A stretch of DNA of 64,000 nt from Paraburkholderia largidicola (GCF_013426895.1 NZ_AP023176.1:868001-932000), one strand, 5' to 3'; shown: positions 17,837-26,930, numbered from the stretch's first letter. Numbers and translations are program-made. The notes: generated from the letters alone by a model not told the origin.

Positions 17837-18941
17837 GATCTGATTGCGCCGCTCATCGGAACGATTTGCGGCTTGGTCGTCTTGCCTTCGTAGCGCGTCG
17901 AGGTATTCAGGTAGGGCTCGACGGTTTCCTTCGTCACGAATTTCAGACCGGTGTTAATGTCGGCCGGTCCGACCAGCCCGCCCGAGGCGAGGAACACGAA
18001 CGCCTCCATGACCGTGTAGAACCCTTGAACGTACGGCTGCTGATCGATGGTGAAGTCGAGGAAGCCTTCGTGGATGAGCTGGATCGTGGTCGGCAGCAGG
18101 TCGAAGCCGCCACCATGTACGCCCTTCGACGGAAGGTTCGATTCTTTCATCACTTGCGCGACGCCCTGGGTGCTGCCTGCATCGACGGCGAACATGCCCT
18201 TCAGGTCCTGGTGACCCAGATAGAAGGACTTGATCTTCGATAGCTCCTCGTTGACAGTCGCGCCCGTGGCCACGGTCTGGATGTCGATTTTCTTGCCGGA
18301 CTTCTTGATGGCCTCGCTCGCACCGTCCAGACGCGGCTGGATGTTGAGCTGCCCGGTGTGGCGATGAAAAGCGCGACCATGCCGCTGTCGATCAGGCTCA
18401 CGATGCGCTCGCCCATCTGATAGCCGGAGAGATACAGGTCCTGGCCGATGTAGGCGAGGCGCGGATTCTTCTTGCCGCGCGGCGCATCGGCGTTATAGGA
18501 GAACACGGGAATACCGGCGTCGAGCGCGGCCTGGATAGGCTTGTCGAAGGCGCCTGGATCGACGATAGGCACGGCGATGGCATCGGCCTTTGCGGCAATG
18601 GCTGAGTTCACGGCGCGGACCATTTCGCCCGCGTCCGAAGTGGCCGAGCCCGTCCACTGATAATCCATGCCGAGCAGCGAGCAGGCATCCTGAATGCCGT
18701 ACTGCGTGGGTACGAAGAATGGATTGGTGGTGACGTGATTGACAAACACGATCTTCCACTTCTTGTGCGAAGGGAAAGCCGCCTCCGCTGCCTGCGCGGT
18801 GCCGATCAGCCCGCCCGCGCCGCCTAGCGCACCCATCAGCGAAAGTGCCGCTCCGAGTCCCGTGCCCTGCATGAGCCCCCGCCGCGCCGCGCTAAAGCCG
18901 GTGCGGTCGTTTTCCTGATCGTCATCGCGTTGCTGTGCCAT
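17833..18941 (-). pseudogene. Frameshifted sugar ABC transporter substrate-binding protein
   Basis: Two overlapping frames together encode one periplasmic sugar-binding protein of about 369 aa. The first (from 18941) has a Tat-like signal (AARRGLMQGTGLGAALSL), then KIVFVNHVTTNPFFVPTQYG, up to MVALFIATPG. The next frame continues with GQLNIQPRLDGASEAIKK and runs to the stop at 17833. The break lies at the CCC run at 18352-18354 on the plus strand. Adding one base there restores a length divisible by three and a continuous family match. The end overlaps the permease ATG. Either the gene is inactivated or the sequence lost a base. Confidence 0.88.
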
Positions 18942-19545
18942 CTCTTCCTCCGGTTCTTTTCTTCGTTGGTCGATGTGGTCGACGTTGCGTCAATCGCCTG
19001 CTGATGCTCAACGGCACCGGGAGTGCGCGGCAGCGCGGAAATGGTGTGTGAAGACGTGCAACCCCGATTCAAAGGCGCTCGATATGCGTGCGGTACCGGA
19101 AAAATGGTAGTGCAACGCGCTTACGCCCTCTAATCCATGTATACCCGTAACTAGTCCGACTATTGGGATGCCAGGTCCCACGAAAATGACCGTTCGTCGA
19201 ACTCGGGACAGGATTGGGTGCTGATGCGGTGCGAGGTAACTCGCCGGCGGGACAGTGGGGATGGCCGCTGCGCCTTTGAAAGCGGTCGCCATGGAATGCA
19301 CAGCCTGCCGCGCAGTACCGATCCAGGCAACCTGGATCGGGGAGAGTTCAGCCTTACTACGCCATTGCAATGATTTAACGAACTATTGCGCGTCGCAGCG
19401 TCCGTTAGCGAACGCAATTCCACCGATACGCAGATGGCAGTTACCGCGGATCAACTAGATTCAATCTGGAAGTACTTTCGAACCGAAGTGATGTTGTGGG
19501 CGTTGAGCCTTAGCACGACCGCAATCCCACTTTCTGGAGGTGAGT
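18942..19545. other. Intergenic stretch with no recognised gene
   Basis: About 600 bp separate the ABC operon from the next plus-strand gene. The open frames here (for example 19008-19370 and 19160-19423 on the minus strand) overlap one another, lack ribosome binding sites and show no family pattern. The first 60 bp probably contain the ABC operon promoter, but no clear -35/-10 pair was found. Confidence 0.5.
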
Positions 19546-19932
19546 ATGGCGGTCACTGTCATAGAAGCACTTGTCGGCACGATCGAAACTGGTCAAACGA
19601 TGTTCTGGACGATAACTGGCGTGGACCCACCTTTTAACAGAAGCCTGAGCACAAAAGCACGACCACCGCGGCTAGTTGAATGGCAGGCGATCCCCCTTGT
19701 GGTTGAAATAGGATCGGACGTACTGGATCGTCCGGTGCTTGAGAATCCCCATCGGGAATTACGCAACATAAAGGCCGGACTGCAGATTACGACAGTCAGC
19801 GTAGTGCAGGAGGACGACACCAGTATTTCGCACGTCGTACCGATAACATGTTTCGACGCCGGGAATGCGCCTCCCGGCATGCATTTCACGGTCACCTACG
19901 TCCTGTATGCAATTTGCACAGATGTGCCATAG
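19546..19932 (+). CDS. Hypothetical protein, family not recognised
   Basis: A 128-residue protein starting at ATG 19546 with a strong GGAGG at 19536-19540; a GTG at 19540 would add two residues. It is mostly beta-strand in character (EWQAIPLVVEIGSDVLD, LQITTVSVVQEDD, HFTVTYVLYAI), with no signal peptide or membrane helix. Third positions are less G/C-rich than in the flanking metabolic genes, which suggests acquisition. It is followed 12 bp later by another unrecognised gene, so the two form a unit. I cannot assign a function. Confidence 0.65.
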   Translation: MAVTVIEALVGTIETGQTMFWTITGVDPPFNRSLSTKARPPRLVEWQAIPLVVEIGSDVLDRPVLENPHRELRNIKAGLQITTVSVVQEDDTSISHVVPITCFDAGNAPPGMHFTVTYVLYAICTDVP

Positions 19933-19944
19933 CGGGAGCGATCC

Positions 19945-20187
19945 ATGAAACTGAGGGTATTTTACGACTCGAATGGCGTCATTCAGAGCGTTGCGCATAT
20001 CAATCCAAAAGCAGGAATGCAGGCTTCTATCGCTGCTGCCAGTTCCCATCTCGACATCGACATGAAAAAAGCGGGAGCTAACAGTCCAGGAGAAATTCAC
20101 GCCTGCTTTAGAGTCGATGCGCACGGCGGTCTATATCGACACTCAGAGCGAAAACTCGTTGCGATTTCTGAACGACCGCGGTCCTGA
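19945..20187 (+). CDS. Small hypothetical protein, family not recognised
   Basis: An 80-residue product with ATG at 19945 and GGGAGCG about 6 bp upstream. It begins MKLRVFYDSNGVIQSVAHIN, has a central IDMKKAG segment, and a C-terminal YRHSERKLVAI, which looks like a small alpha/beta fold. There is no signal or membrane segment. It is separated by 12 bp from the preceding gene and is probably co-transcribed with it. Function unknown. About 260 bp of apparently empty sequence follow before the SUI1 gene. Confidence 0.6.
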   Translation: MKLRVFYDSNGVIQSVAHINPKAGMQASIAAASSHLDIDMKKAGANSPGEIHACFRVDAHGGLYRHSERKLVAISERPRS

Positions 20188-20445
20188 CGCGCGAGGCGAT
20201 AGGATACGTGCTGATGCGAATGCGTCGAATATTGGCGCCAGACGTGCTTGAGCGAGCATGGCGGCAACCGTGCATCCGCTCTCGCCGTAGCAGAACCTGA
20301 TCCGGCGACACTATTGCACCGAGGTTGATACGCAGGCGCACCGGCCGTCCCGTCGAGATCGAACGCTCTGGTCGGATTGTTTAGCACACCCTGCCGGATG
20401 CACCCCTGCTAAACTCGGCTCGATTAGTCTTAGAGTAAGTCGATC

Positions 20446-20808
20446 ATGAAGAGTGGTTCAAAAGGCGGCCTTGTCTATTCCACCGATGCCGGGCGGATGT
20501 GCCCCGAATGCAGACAGGCGCTTGCGGCATGTATCTGTCAGGCGGTTGCCAGGACACAACCGGCAGGCGATGGCGTAGTGCGAGTGACGCGCGTGACCAA
20601 GGGCCGGGGCGGGAAAAGCGTGACGCTAGTCAAAGGACTGGCGCTCGATCCTCTTGCCCTGGCCGCGCTGGGCAAGCAGTTGCGCACGGCCTGCGGTTCT
20701 GGCGGAACCGTCAAGGATGGCGTGATCGAAGTACAGGGCGACCATTGCGATCGGATCATCGAAGCGCTTAGAAAAGACGGCCACAGCGCGAAGCGGGCCG
20801 GGGGCTGA
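20446..20808 (+). CDS. yciH: SUI1/eIF1-family translation factor (YciH)
   Basis: The product (120 aa) has the bacterial YciH layout. A short N-terminal part with CPECRQALAACICQ, possibly a metal site of three cysteines, is followed by the SUI1 domain at about 45-115 (VTRVTKGRGGKSVTLVKGL and LRTACGSGGTVKDGVIEVQGDH). YciH is related to eukaryotic eIF1 and affects start-codon selection or stress translation, though its bacterial role is not fully settled. It stands alone between unknown genes and a monooxygenase of opposite strand. Confidence 0.92.
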   Translation: MKSGSKGGLVYSTDAGRMCPECRQALAACICQAVARTQPAGDGVVRVTRVTKGRGGKSVTLVKGLALDPLALAALGKQLRTACGSGGTVKDGVIEVQGDHCDRIIEALRKDGHSAKRAGG

Positions 20809-20912
20809 TTGCTGTAACGAGCGGTGACGCGACATGCTCGACGGCACCGCGAGCGGCCGTGCGGCATTCAAGCGCCATTCGTCCGTGCATGCACGCGTCA
20901 ACGCGAGGCAGG

Positions 20913-22130
20913 TCAAAGCCAGGTGCCGCCCTGGCGTTCGGTCGGCTCTTGCGCAAGCGCGTCGAAATCGTGAATCCAGTCCAGGTGATGGAGCAGGCTG
21001 TCGCGTTCGCGAAGGCGGGCGTTGCGCGCCTGCGCCTCGGGTCCGTCCGGCAGATGCAATACGTCAGCCGTCGTTATCGACGCGTACTGCACCTTGCGCG
21101 TGCGTCCCCGCCGCAAGCGCTCGTAGGCCTCCTGCGCCTCGCGCCAGCGACCCGGGCCCGCCTTGGCCAGCTGCGCGGCCAGCACGACGGCATCTTCGAT
21201 CGACTGATTCGCGCCCTGGCCGTGATGTGGAACGAGCGCATGCGCGGCATCGCCGATGAGCGTCACGCGGCCCTTGCTCCAGCGTCCGAGCGGGGGACGA
21301 TGGAACAGACCCCAGCGCTGGCTGATGGGCACCGCGGTGATCATCTGCACCACGGCGGGATGCCAGTCCTTGAACAGGCGCAACTGCTCGCCCTCGCTCG
21401 CCGATGTGACCCAGTCGCGCGATGGCCACGGTGAGGGATGGCGCTCGACGAGCAGAAAGTTCTGGTCGCCTTTGTCGCCGATCGGATAGTGAAGCAGATG
21501 GCCTTGCGGTCCGACCCAGAACTGAATGGCCTCGGGATCGGGCAGGAGAGCCATGCGATCGGCCGGCACCACGCCACGAAAACCTGAGCAGCCCGAATAC
21601 AGGGCATCGTCGTAGCCGAGCATCCAGCGGCGCGTGATCGAGCGTGCGCCGTCCGCGCCGATCACCAGGTCGGCGTCGATCTGCCGACCGTTGGCGAAAC
21701 TCAGACTCACACGATCCGGATGCTGCACGAGATCGGTCAGGCGATGGCTGAGATTGATACGCTCGAGGCCGACCGCTTGCGACAGCACGGCCTGCAGATC
21801 CGCACGATGTACGCCCCAATACGAACCGCCGAACTGCTCACGATAGCCCGGTTCGCCACGATGCTGTCCGATCGTTTCGCCGCTGCGCCCGTCCCGATAG
21901 ATCAGCGCGGGTATCTCGGCGCATACCGCGTCGAACGCTGCACGCAGTCCCATGCGCTCATAAAACCGCGTCGCATTCGCCGACAGCGCGACGGCCGCTC
22001 CGACCTCGCGAAGCTCTTCGGTCTGCTCGTAGAGCTGCACGTCGATGCCATGTTCTCGCAGTGCGAGCGCGAGCGTGAGGCCGCCGATGCCGGCGCCGAC
22101 GATTGCGATCTTCAGATCCAGGTGTTCCAT
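20913..22130 (-). CDS. FAD-dependent aromatic monooxygenase (salicylate / 6-hydroxynicotinate hydroxylase type)
   Basis: The product (405 aa) is a group A flavoprotein hydroxylase. IAIVGAGIGGLTLALALREHG is the FAD-binding start. VIGADGARSITR is the DG motif. VTLIGDAAHALVPHHGQGAN is the GD motif that binds the FAD ribityl chain. Such enzymes hydroxylate aromatic rings using NAD(P)H and oxygen. I chose ATG 22130; the open frame continues far upstream but without similarity. It is divergent from a LysR gene, its likely regulator. No ring-cleavage gene is adjacent, so the substrate is open; salicylate, 3-hydroxybenzoate and nicotinate-type rings are candidates. Confidence 0.9.
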   Translation of the reverse strand: MEHLDLKIAIVGAGIGGLTLALALREHGIDVQLYEQTEELREVGAAVALSANATRFYERMGLRAAFDAVCAEIPALIYRDGRSGETIGQHRGEPGYREQFGGSYWGVHRADLQAVLSQAVGLERINLSHRLTDLVQHPDRVSLSFANGRQIDADLVIGADGARSITRRWMLGYDDALYSGCSGFRGVVPADRMALLPDPEAIQFWVGPQGHLLHYPIGDKGDQNFLLVERHPSPWPSRDWVTSASEGEQLRLFKDWHPAVVQMITAVPISQRWGLFHRPPLGRWSKGRVTLIGDAAHALVPHHGQGANQSIEDAVVLAAQLAKAGPGRWREAQEAYERLRRGRTRKVQYASITTADVLHLPDGPEAQARNARLRERDSLLHHLDWIHDFDALAQEPTERQGGTWL

Positions 22131-22264
22131 GGGGTGTCTCCGATATTCAGACTGTGTGATTGAGGCGGCACGGCATGCGTGGTGTGCTGAGCGGAATGTG
22201 TGCGCCTTGTCTGAATTCTCGTCACTGGCTACCCATTCCACAATAAAATGGGGGGAATCTGCTT

Positions 22265-22284
22265 CATCACTAAAATCAATGATG
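22265..22284. promoter_or_regulatory. Possible LysR-type operator (CATCA-N10-TGATG)
   Basis: An inverted repeat CATCA and TGATG with a 10-bp spacer lies 17 bp before the start of the LysR gene, within the 171-bp divergent spacer. It fits the size of a LysR half-operator. The assignment rests on position and symmetry only. Confidence 0.35.
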
Positions 22285-22301
22285 CCGAGGCGACCAGAAT
22301 C

Positions 22302-23237
22302 ATGGAACTCAGTGAAGTCGATCTCAATCTGCTGCTGCTTTTCCAACGGCTGATGCAGGAGCGGCGCGTAGCGACCGTGGCCGAGCAGATGAACATGAGT
22401 CAGCCCGGCGTCAGCAACGCGCTTGCCAAACTGCGTCGCCGGCTCGGTGACCCGCTGTTCGTGCGCGCGCCGGGCGGCGTAGTGCCCACGCCATTCGCGA
22501 TCCGTCTGGCCGAGCCGGTTGCTCAGGCGCTCGCCACGCTGCACGCCGCGCTCAATCCGGAGACCGGGTTCGATCCGTTGCGTGTCATGCGCACGATAAC
22601 GATCGGCATGACGGATATCGGCGAGGTCGTTTTTCTGCCTGCGCTTGTCGAACGGCTGTCGCGCGAGGCGCCGGGCATCGCGCTCAATACCGTTCGCGAC
22701 ACGAGCGTCAATCTGGGCAACGAAATGGCCGAGGGCCGGGTCGATCTCGCCATCGGCCTGCTGCCTCAGCTCAAGGGCGGCTTCTATCAGCGTCGCCTGT
22801 TCGATCAGCGATATGTCTGCCTGTTCAGGCGCGGTCATGCGCTCGATGATGCGTCGCTCACACTCGCTGCCTGGCGTGAAGCCGAGCATCTGGTGGTGGT
22901 GTCGGCCGGCACGGGACACGGTCAGGTGGACGACTGGCTGAAACGGCGAGGCGTGCAGCGCCAGGTGCGATTGACGGTGCCGCACTTCATGAGTGTCGGC
23001 TTTATCCTGCAACGCACCGATCTGATTGCCACGGTGCCGGAACGACTGGCCTTGCAGCTGGCCGAGCCGTTCTCACTGAGCATGCGCGCATTGCCCTCGA
23101 CGTTGCCTGCCGCGCCGATTCACTTGCTCTGGCACGCGCGAGTCCAGCAGGACGAAGGCAATCGCTGGCTGCGCAAGGTGGTGATCGATCTGTTCGCGGA
23201 CCCGGCGACGCCAACGCGCAGAACGAAGTCGGTGTAA
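22302..23237 (+). CDS. LysR-family transcriptional regulator
   Basis: The product (311 aa) has an N-terminal winged helix (VDLNLLLLFQRLMQERRVA, then QPGVSNALAKLRRRLGDPLF) typical of the NodD/NahR branch, followed by a two-lobed ligand domain. The start ATG at 22302 precedes MELSEVDLN; the upstream extension from 22248 is not part of the family. It is divergent from the flavin monooxygenase, whose expression it probably activates in response to the aromatic substrate. Confidence 0.92.
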   Translation: MELSEVDLNLLLLFQRLMQERRVATVAEQMNMSQPGVSNALAKLRRRLGDPLFVRAPGGVVPTPFAIRLAEPVAQALATLHAALNPETGFDPLRVMRTITIGMTDIGEVVFLPALVERLSREAPGIALNTVRDTSVNLGNEMAEGRVDLAIGLLPQLKGGFYQRRLFDQRYVCLFRRGHALDDASLTLAAWREAEHLVVVSAGTGHGQVDDWLKRRGVQRQVRLTVPHFMSVGFILQRTDLIATVPERLALQLAEPFSLSMRALPSTLPAAPIHLLWHARVQQDEGNRWLRKVVIDLFADPATPTRRTKSV

Positions 23238-23475
23238 AAAAACTCGCACTGCGAAACATTCATGATTCCCGGGATAGGTCCACTTGATTCGCAAGCAGCC
23301 GGCGCGTGTATTCCCTGATGTCGAATTGCATGACGCGGCCAAGGCACACTTAGATGGCATTTTTCGTGGGGATAAGGCGTATCCGTGCATGCCACCCGTG
23401 ATGATCGAAGCGGCGATCCGCACGCTCATGCAAGGGCAGCTCTTCGATCGACGCCTTGCTGAAAAAGCGCGCGAC

Positions 23476-24084
23476 CTATTCGCCCGTGTGAAGCATGGAC
23501 TTCAGCGCGTCGCCCGCCGCGTTCGCGACCACGACCAGACGTGCTTCCGGCATCCCTTCGCGTGCGCTGCCTGAAAGCCCCGACATGACGGTCGAAACGA
23601 AATCCGTCACCGCATCGGTTACGTCGGGATGCGTCGCGGCAACGAAGGCTCTCACTTGCGCGCGTCGTCGCGCGGCGATCTCGCGGGCGAGCATGGCGCT
23701 CTCGCTGTCCGTGTTGCCGCGCGCCGCTTCGAGCACGAGACATCCGGTGCGTTGCGGATCGCGCGAGTAGGTCTGCGCTGCCCGCCCGAGCAGCTCCCCG
23801 AGTGCCTCTGCTGGCGGACGACCTGGTCGCAGGATTTCGGCGAGCGCCAGTTCGCTGCGCGCGTAGCGCTCGAGCACCTGTCCGAAGAAGGCCGCCTTGC
23901 TGCCGAACGCCATGTAGAAGCTCGGCGGCTTGATGCCGAGCGCATCCGTCAGCGCGCTCAAACCGACCGCGTCGTAACCGGCCTCGTGGAACAGGCGCTG
24001 GCCGATCTCCAGTGCCTTTTCAGGATCGAAGGCGCGCGGCCGTCCGCGTCCCGGCCTGGTTTTCGAATTTAAAGTAGTGGTCAC
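23476..24084 (-). CDS. TetR-family transcriptional repressor
   Basis: The product is 202 aa. The helix-turn-helix (about 25-65) reads ALEIGQRLFHEAGYDAVG and DALGIKPPSFYMAFGSKAAF, the normal TetR pattern. The C-terminal ligand domain contains GCLVLEAARG, typical of the TetR subgroup controlling reductases and hydrolases. The start is GTG at 24084, and this codon lies inside an inverted repeat, so the repressor would cover its own start. It is divergent from the EthD, hydrolase and dehydrogenase genes. Confidence 0.92.
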   Translation of the reverse strand: MTTTLNSKTRPGRGRPRAFDPEKALEIGQRLFHEAGYDAVGLSALTDALGIKPPSFYMAFGSKAAFFGQVLERYARSELALAEILRPGRPPAEALGELLGRAAQTYSRDPQRTGCLVLEAARGNTDSESAMLAREIAARRRAQVRAFVAATHPDVTDAVTDFVSTVMSGLSGSAREGMPEARLVVVANAAGDALKSMLHTGE

Positions 24085-24133
24085 TACAAAAATTCCTTGC
24101 GTGATCGATGCTCGAATTTTATAGTGGTCGCTA
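24074..24133. promoter_or_regulatory. Two predicted TetR operators in the divergent spacer
   Basis: GTAGTG-GT-CACTAC occupies 24074-24087 and TAGTG-GT-CGCTA occupies 24122-24133. The second matches the first in all but one arm position. Their centres are 47 bp apart. The first overlaps the GTG start of the TetR gene and the second lies 22 bp before the EthD start, so binding could shut off both directions. Confidence 0.65.
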
Positions 24134-24154
24134 ATTTAATTCAAGGAGCCCGAT

Positions 24155-24475
24155 GTGACGCACACACAGGACACACCAGTGACGATCTACGTGACCTACG
24201 AAGGCGCTGCCGGAGCGCGTTTCGACCGCGCGTATTACGTCGGGCATCACGTGCCTCTCGTCATGCATCACTGGGCGCAGTACGGGCTTGTCAGCGTGGC
24301 GGCGTTCTTTCCGGCGGTCGGGCAGGCCGGGACGCTCGCCATCTGCGAATGCCGTTTTCGGAGCGCAGCCTCGGTCGATGCTGCGTTCGGATCGGCGGAA
24401 GCGCCCTTCGTCATGGCCGATGTGCCGAACTTCACCGATATCGCGCCCAACCGTGTGCGCGCCATCCCACTCTGA
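24155..24475 (+). CDS. EthD-domain protein
   Basis: A 106-residue protein with the dimeric alpha/beta ferredoxin-like EthD pattern: VTIYVTYEGAAGARFDRAYYVGHH near the start and a conserved ending ADVPNFTDIAPNRVRA. The start is GTG at 24155 with AAGGAG 6 bp upstream. EthD-like proteins accompany degradation of ethers and polyketide-like rings, where some act as cyclases or hydrolases. It is the first gene of a three-gene cassette under TetR control. Confidence 0.82.
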   Translation: MTHTQDTPVTIYVTYEGAAGARFDRAYYVGHHVPLVMHHWAQYGLVSVAAFFPAVGQAGTLAICECRFRSAASVDAAFGSAEAPFVMADVPNFTDIAPNRVRAIPL

Positions 24476-24489
24476 AAAAGGGGATCTGC

Positions 24490-25509
24490 ATGAGTCATCG
24501 ATTCGCACCGTGGAAGGCCACGCCCGCGCGTACGGTCCGTCGTGGTCATTTCTGGGTGCATGGCGAGCGCGTCATGATTGGCGAGCGCACGTATCAAACG
24601 CCGCCGATATACGTCGAATGGGAAGCGCCGGAAACGGTCACGCGCAGGTGGCCGGTGGTGCTGATGCACGGCGGCGGGTTTCAGGGCACGGAATGGTTCG
24701 ACACGCCGGACGGCCGTCCAGGCTGGGCGCAGCGTCTCGTCGAGGCGGGCTACGCGGTGCTCGTGGTCGACCGTCCGGGTCACGGCCGCTCGCCGTATCA
24801 CGTCGATACGGTTGGGCCGATGGGGCCGCCGTTCTCGTACGAAGGCGGCCGGCAGATCTATTTCCCGGGCGACGACCCGCGTCACACGCAATGGCCATTC
24901 GACCCGGAAGACGGAGCCGCGATGGACGAATTCATCGCCGGTTACGGTCCATTGCCCGAAGACCTCGCGGCATCGCAAACGATGGACGCCGATCGCGCTG
25001 CCGCGCTGCTCCATCGTATCGGCCCGGCCATCCTGATCACGCATTCGGCGTCGGGGCCGGACGGCTGGCTGATCGCCGATCGCTGCCCGCATCTGGTGAA
25101 GGCAATCGCCGCCATCGAGCCGATGGGGCCGCCGTTCGCGACGATTCCCAATATCGGCCCGATGCGTTGGGGTCCGACGGCCGCGCCGCTGCGCTTCGAG
25201 CCGCCCGTCAGCGATCCCGAGGTATTGCGCGGCGCGCCGCCGGGCGATTTCGCGCTGCCATCGCTGACCGGTTTACCGATCCTGATCGTGACGGCGGAAG
25301 CGTCGGCATTCGCGGCGGCGAGTCCGCCGACTGCGGTGTTTCTCGACGCATGCGGAGCGTCGACCGAACTGATGCAACTCGCGGATCACGGCGTGCATGG
25401 CAACGGCCACGGACTGATCTACGAGAAAAACTCCGACGCGGCGCTCGCGCCGGTGCTCGACTGGCTCGTACAGCGGACCGAAACGGAGCCGGGCGGCATC
25501 GCCGGCTGA
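24490..25509 (+). CDS. Alpha/beta hydrolase
   Basis: The product (339 aa) has the fold markers VVLMHGGGFQGTEWF (oxyanion loop), LVVDRPGHGRSPY, a nucleophile elbow in LITHSASGPDGW, and DHGVHGNGHG with the likely catalytic His. The elbow is HSASG, so the serine is present. I start it at ATG 24490, 14 bp after the EthD stop; the upstream extension from 24097 is not coding. It is probably co-expressed with EthD and the dehydrogenase. The substrate is not known. Confidence 0.88.
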   Translation: MSHRFAPWKATPARTVRRGHFWVHGERVMIGERTYQTPPIYVEWEAPETVTRRWPVVLMHGGGFQGTEWFDTPDGRPGWAQRLVEAGYAVLVVDRPGHGRSPYHVDTVGPMGPPFSYEGGRQIYFPGDDPRHTQWPFDPEDGAAMDEFIAGYGPLPEDLAASQTMDADRAAALLHRIGPAILITHSASGPDGWLIADRCPHLVKAIAAIEPMGPPFATIPNIGPMRWGPTAAPLRFEPPVSDPEVLRGAPPGDFALPSLTGLPILIVTAEASAFAAASPPTAVFLDACGASTELMQLADHGVHGNGHGLIYEKNSDAALAPVLDWLVQRTETEPGGIAG

Positions 25510-25544
25510 ACTGACTGACTCACCTCGTCTGGGAGAACACGCAT

Positions 25545-26399
25545 ATGGAAATCGGCATTATGGGTCTTGGCGCAATGGGACGCGCGATGGCGCGCAATCT
25601 GGCGGCTGCGGGACACGACGTGAAAGCGTGGAACCGCTCCGGCGGATACGTGGAAGGGGTGACGATGGTCGCTTCGCCCGTCGACGCGTTCCAGGGAGAC
25701 GTCGCACTGACGATGCTTTCCGACGACGAAGCGATACGCACGGCGCTCATCGCGCCCGATGTGCTGACTCACGCAAAGCCAGATCTCGTGCACGTCGTGG
25801 CCTCGACCATTTCCGTCGCGTTTGCCAGTGAACTGGTGGCGTTGCACGACGCAGCGGGTATCGGCTTCGTGTCCGCGCCCGTACTCGGACGTCCCGACGT
25901 CGCAGCGAAAGGCGAACTCAACATACTGGCGGGTGGTGCGCCCGATGCGCTGGCGAAAGTGCGCCCTGCGCTCGAGGTGATCGGCGGCCGTATCTGGGAC
26001 ATGGGCGCGGACGCGCCGACGGCGAACGCAGCGAAGATCGCCTGCAACATGATGATCACGATGGCGATCGAGGCGATGGCAGAAGCGGTCGTGCTGACGG
26101 AAGCCAATGGCCTGCCTCGCGCGCGCTTTTTCGACGTGATCCTGAACACGCTGTTCGGCAGCCGCTCGTATCAGGTCTATTCGGCGAATATCGCAAATGG
26201 CAGTTACGAGCCCGGGTTCAAGGCGACGCTCGGCCTGAAGGATCTCCGGCTCGCATCCGAAGCCGCGCAGCAGGCGGGCCGTTCGCTGCCGATGCTCGCC
26301 GCCGTGCATCGGCAGATGACGGACACGATTGCAGCGGGATTCGGTGAGCAGGACTGGTCGGCGATGGCGAAGTTCACGATCGGGTCGACGGAACAGTGA
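25545..26399 (+). CDS. NAD(P)-dependent beta-hydroxyacid dehydrogenase family protein
   Basis: The product (284 aa) belongs to the 6-phosphogluconate / 3-hydroxyisobutyrate dehydrogenase group. EIGIMGLGAMGRAMARNLAA is the dinucleotide-binding start and NAAKIACNMMITMAIE holds the catalytic lysine. GFVSAPVLGRPDVAAKGELN fits the substrate-binding segment. It oxidises or reduces a 3-hydroxy acid or related imine. It is the third gene of the TetR-controlled cassette. Confidence 0.9.
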   Translation: MEIGIMGLGAMGRAMARNLAAAGHDVKAWNRSGGYVEGVTMVASPVDAFQGDVALTMLSDDEAIRTALIAPDVLTHAKPDLVHVVASTISVAFASELVALHDAAGIGFVSAPVLGRPDVAAKGELNILAGGAPDALAKVRPALEVIGGRIWDMGADAPTANAAKIACNMMITMAIEAMAEAVVLTEANGLPRARFFDVILNTLFGSRSYQVYSANIANGSYEPGFKATLGLKDLRLASEAAQQAGRSLPMLAAVHRQMTDTIAAGFGEQDWSAMAKFTIGSTEQ

Positions 26400-26429
26400 A
26401 TCGCGCGTGAGCGCGAGGTGCGCTCACGC

Positions 26430-26930
26430 TCACGCCGCTGGCTTCGCATCCTCGCCGCTCGCCGAACGGCGAAACACATCCACCAGTTTGTCGACGATGC
26501 GATTGAGTTCGTCGCGCTCCTCCTGCGACAGCATCGACAGCATTTCCGTTTCCAACGACTGCCCCAGTTCGTCGCTGGCGACGCGTGTCTTTTCGCCCGC
26601 CGCTGTCGCCCATAGCTGAAAGTGCCGCGCATCGTCCGGATGGATGGTTCGCCGCACCAGCTTTCTGTCGATCAGATCCGACAACAGTTTCGACAGCAGT
26701 GTCTTCTCGATCAGCGTCTGTTCCTTGAGCGCCGTCGTCGTGATGCCCGGCGTGTCGCAGACGATCCGCAGCACGCGCAGCGAACGTACGTCGAGGCCGC
26801 ACGCGGGCCGATAAACGCCGTTCGCCCGTCTGATCATCTCGGTCTTGATCAGGTCCAGTTTGAAGGTCAGGAAATACGCGGACTTTGCATGGTGTGAAGC
26901 AACGTCGCCTTTCCGCTTGACTGATGACAT
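26430..26930 (-). CDS. MarR-family transcriptional regulator
   Basis: The product is about 166 aa with a central winged helix (RSLRVLRIVCDTPGITTTAL, then IEKTLLSKLLSDLIDRKLV, wing RRTIHPDDARHFQL). I prefer ATG 26930 with GAGCGG just upstream; a TTG at 26960 would add ten residues. It is convergent with the dehydrogenase and divergent from the M20 amidohydrolase, which it probably controls. Confidence 0.88.
   Translation of the reverse strand: MSSVKRKGDVASHHAKSAYFLTFKLDLIKTEMIRRANGVYRPACGLDVRSLRVLRIVCDTPGITTTALKEQTLIEKTLLSKLLSDLIDRKLVRRTIHPDDARHFQLWATAAGEKTRVASDELGQSLETEMLSMLSQEERDELNRIVDKLVDVFRRSASGEDAKPAA

Noticed and set aside
19008..19423. Two overlapping minus-strand frames between the ABC operon and the orphan pair
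   Set aside because: They overlap each other in different frames, have no ribosome site and no family match.
23284..23574. Open frame of 96 codons on the plus strand beyond the LysR gene
   Set aside because: It overlaps the end of the TetR gene on the other strand, lacks a ribosome site and its second half is the antisense of TetR.
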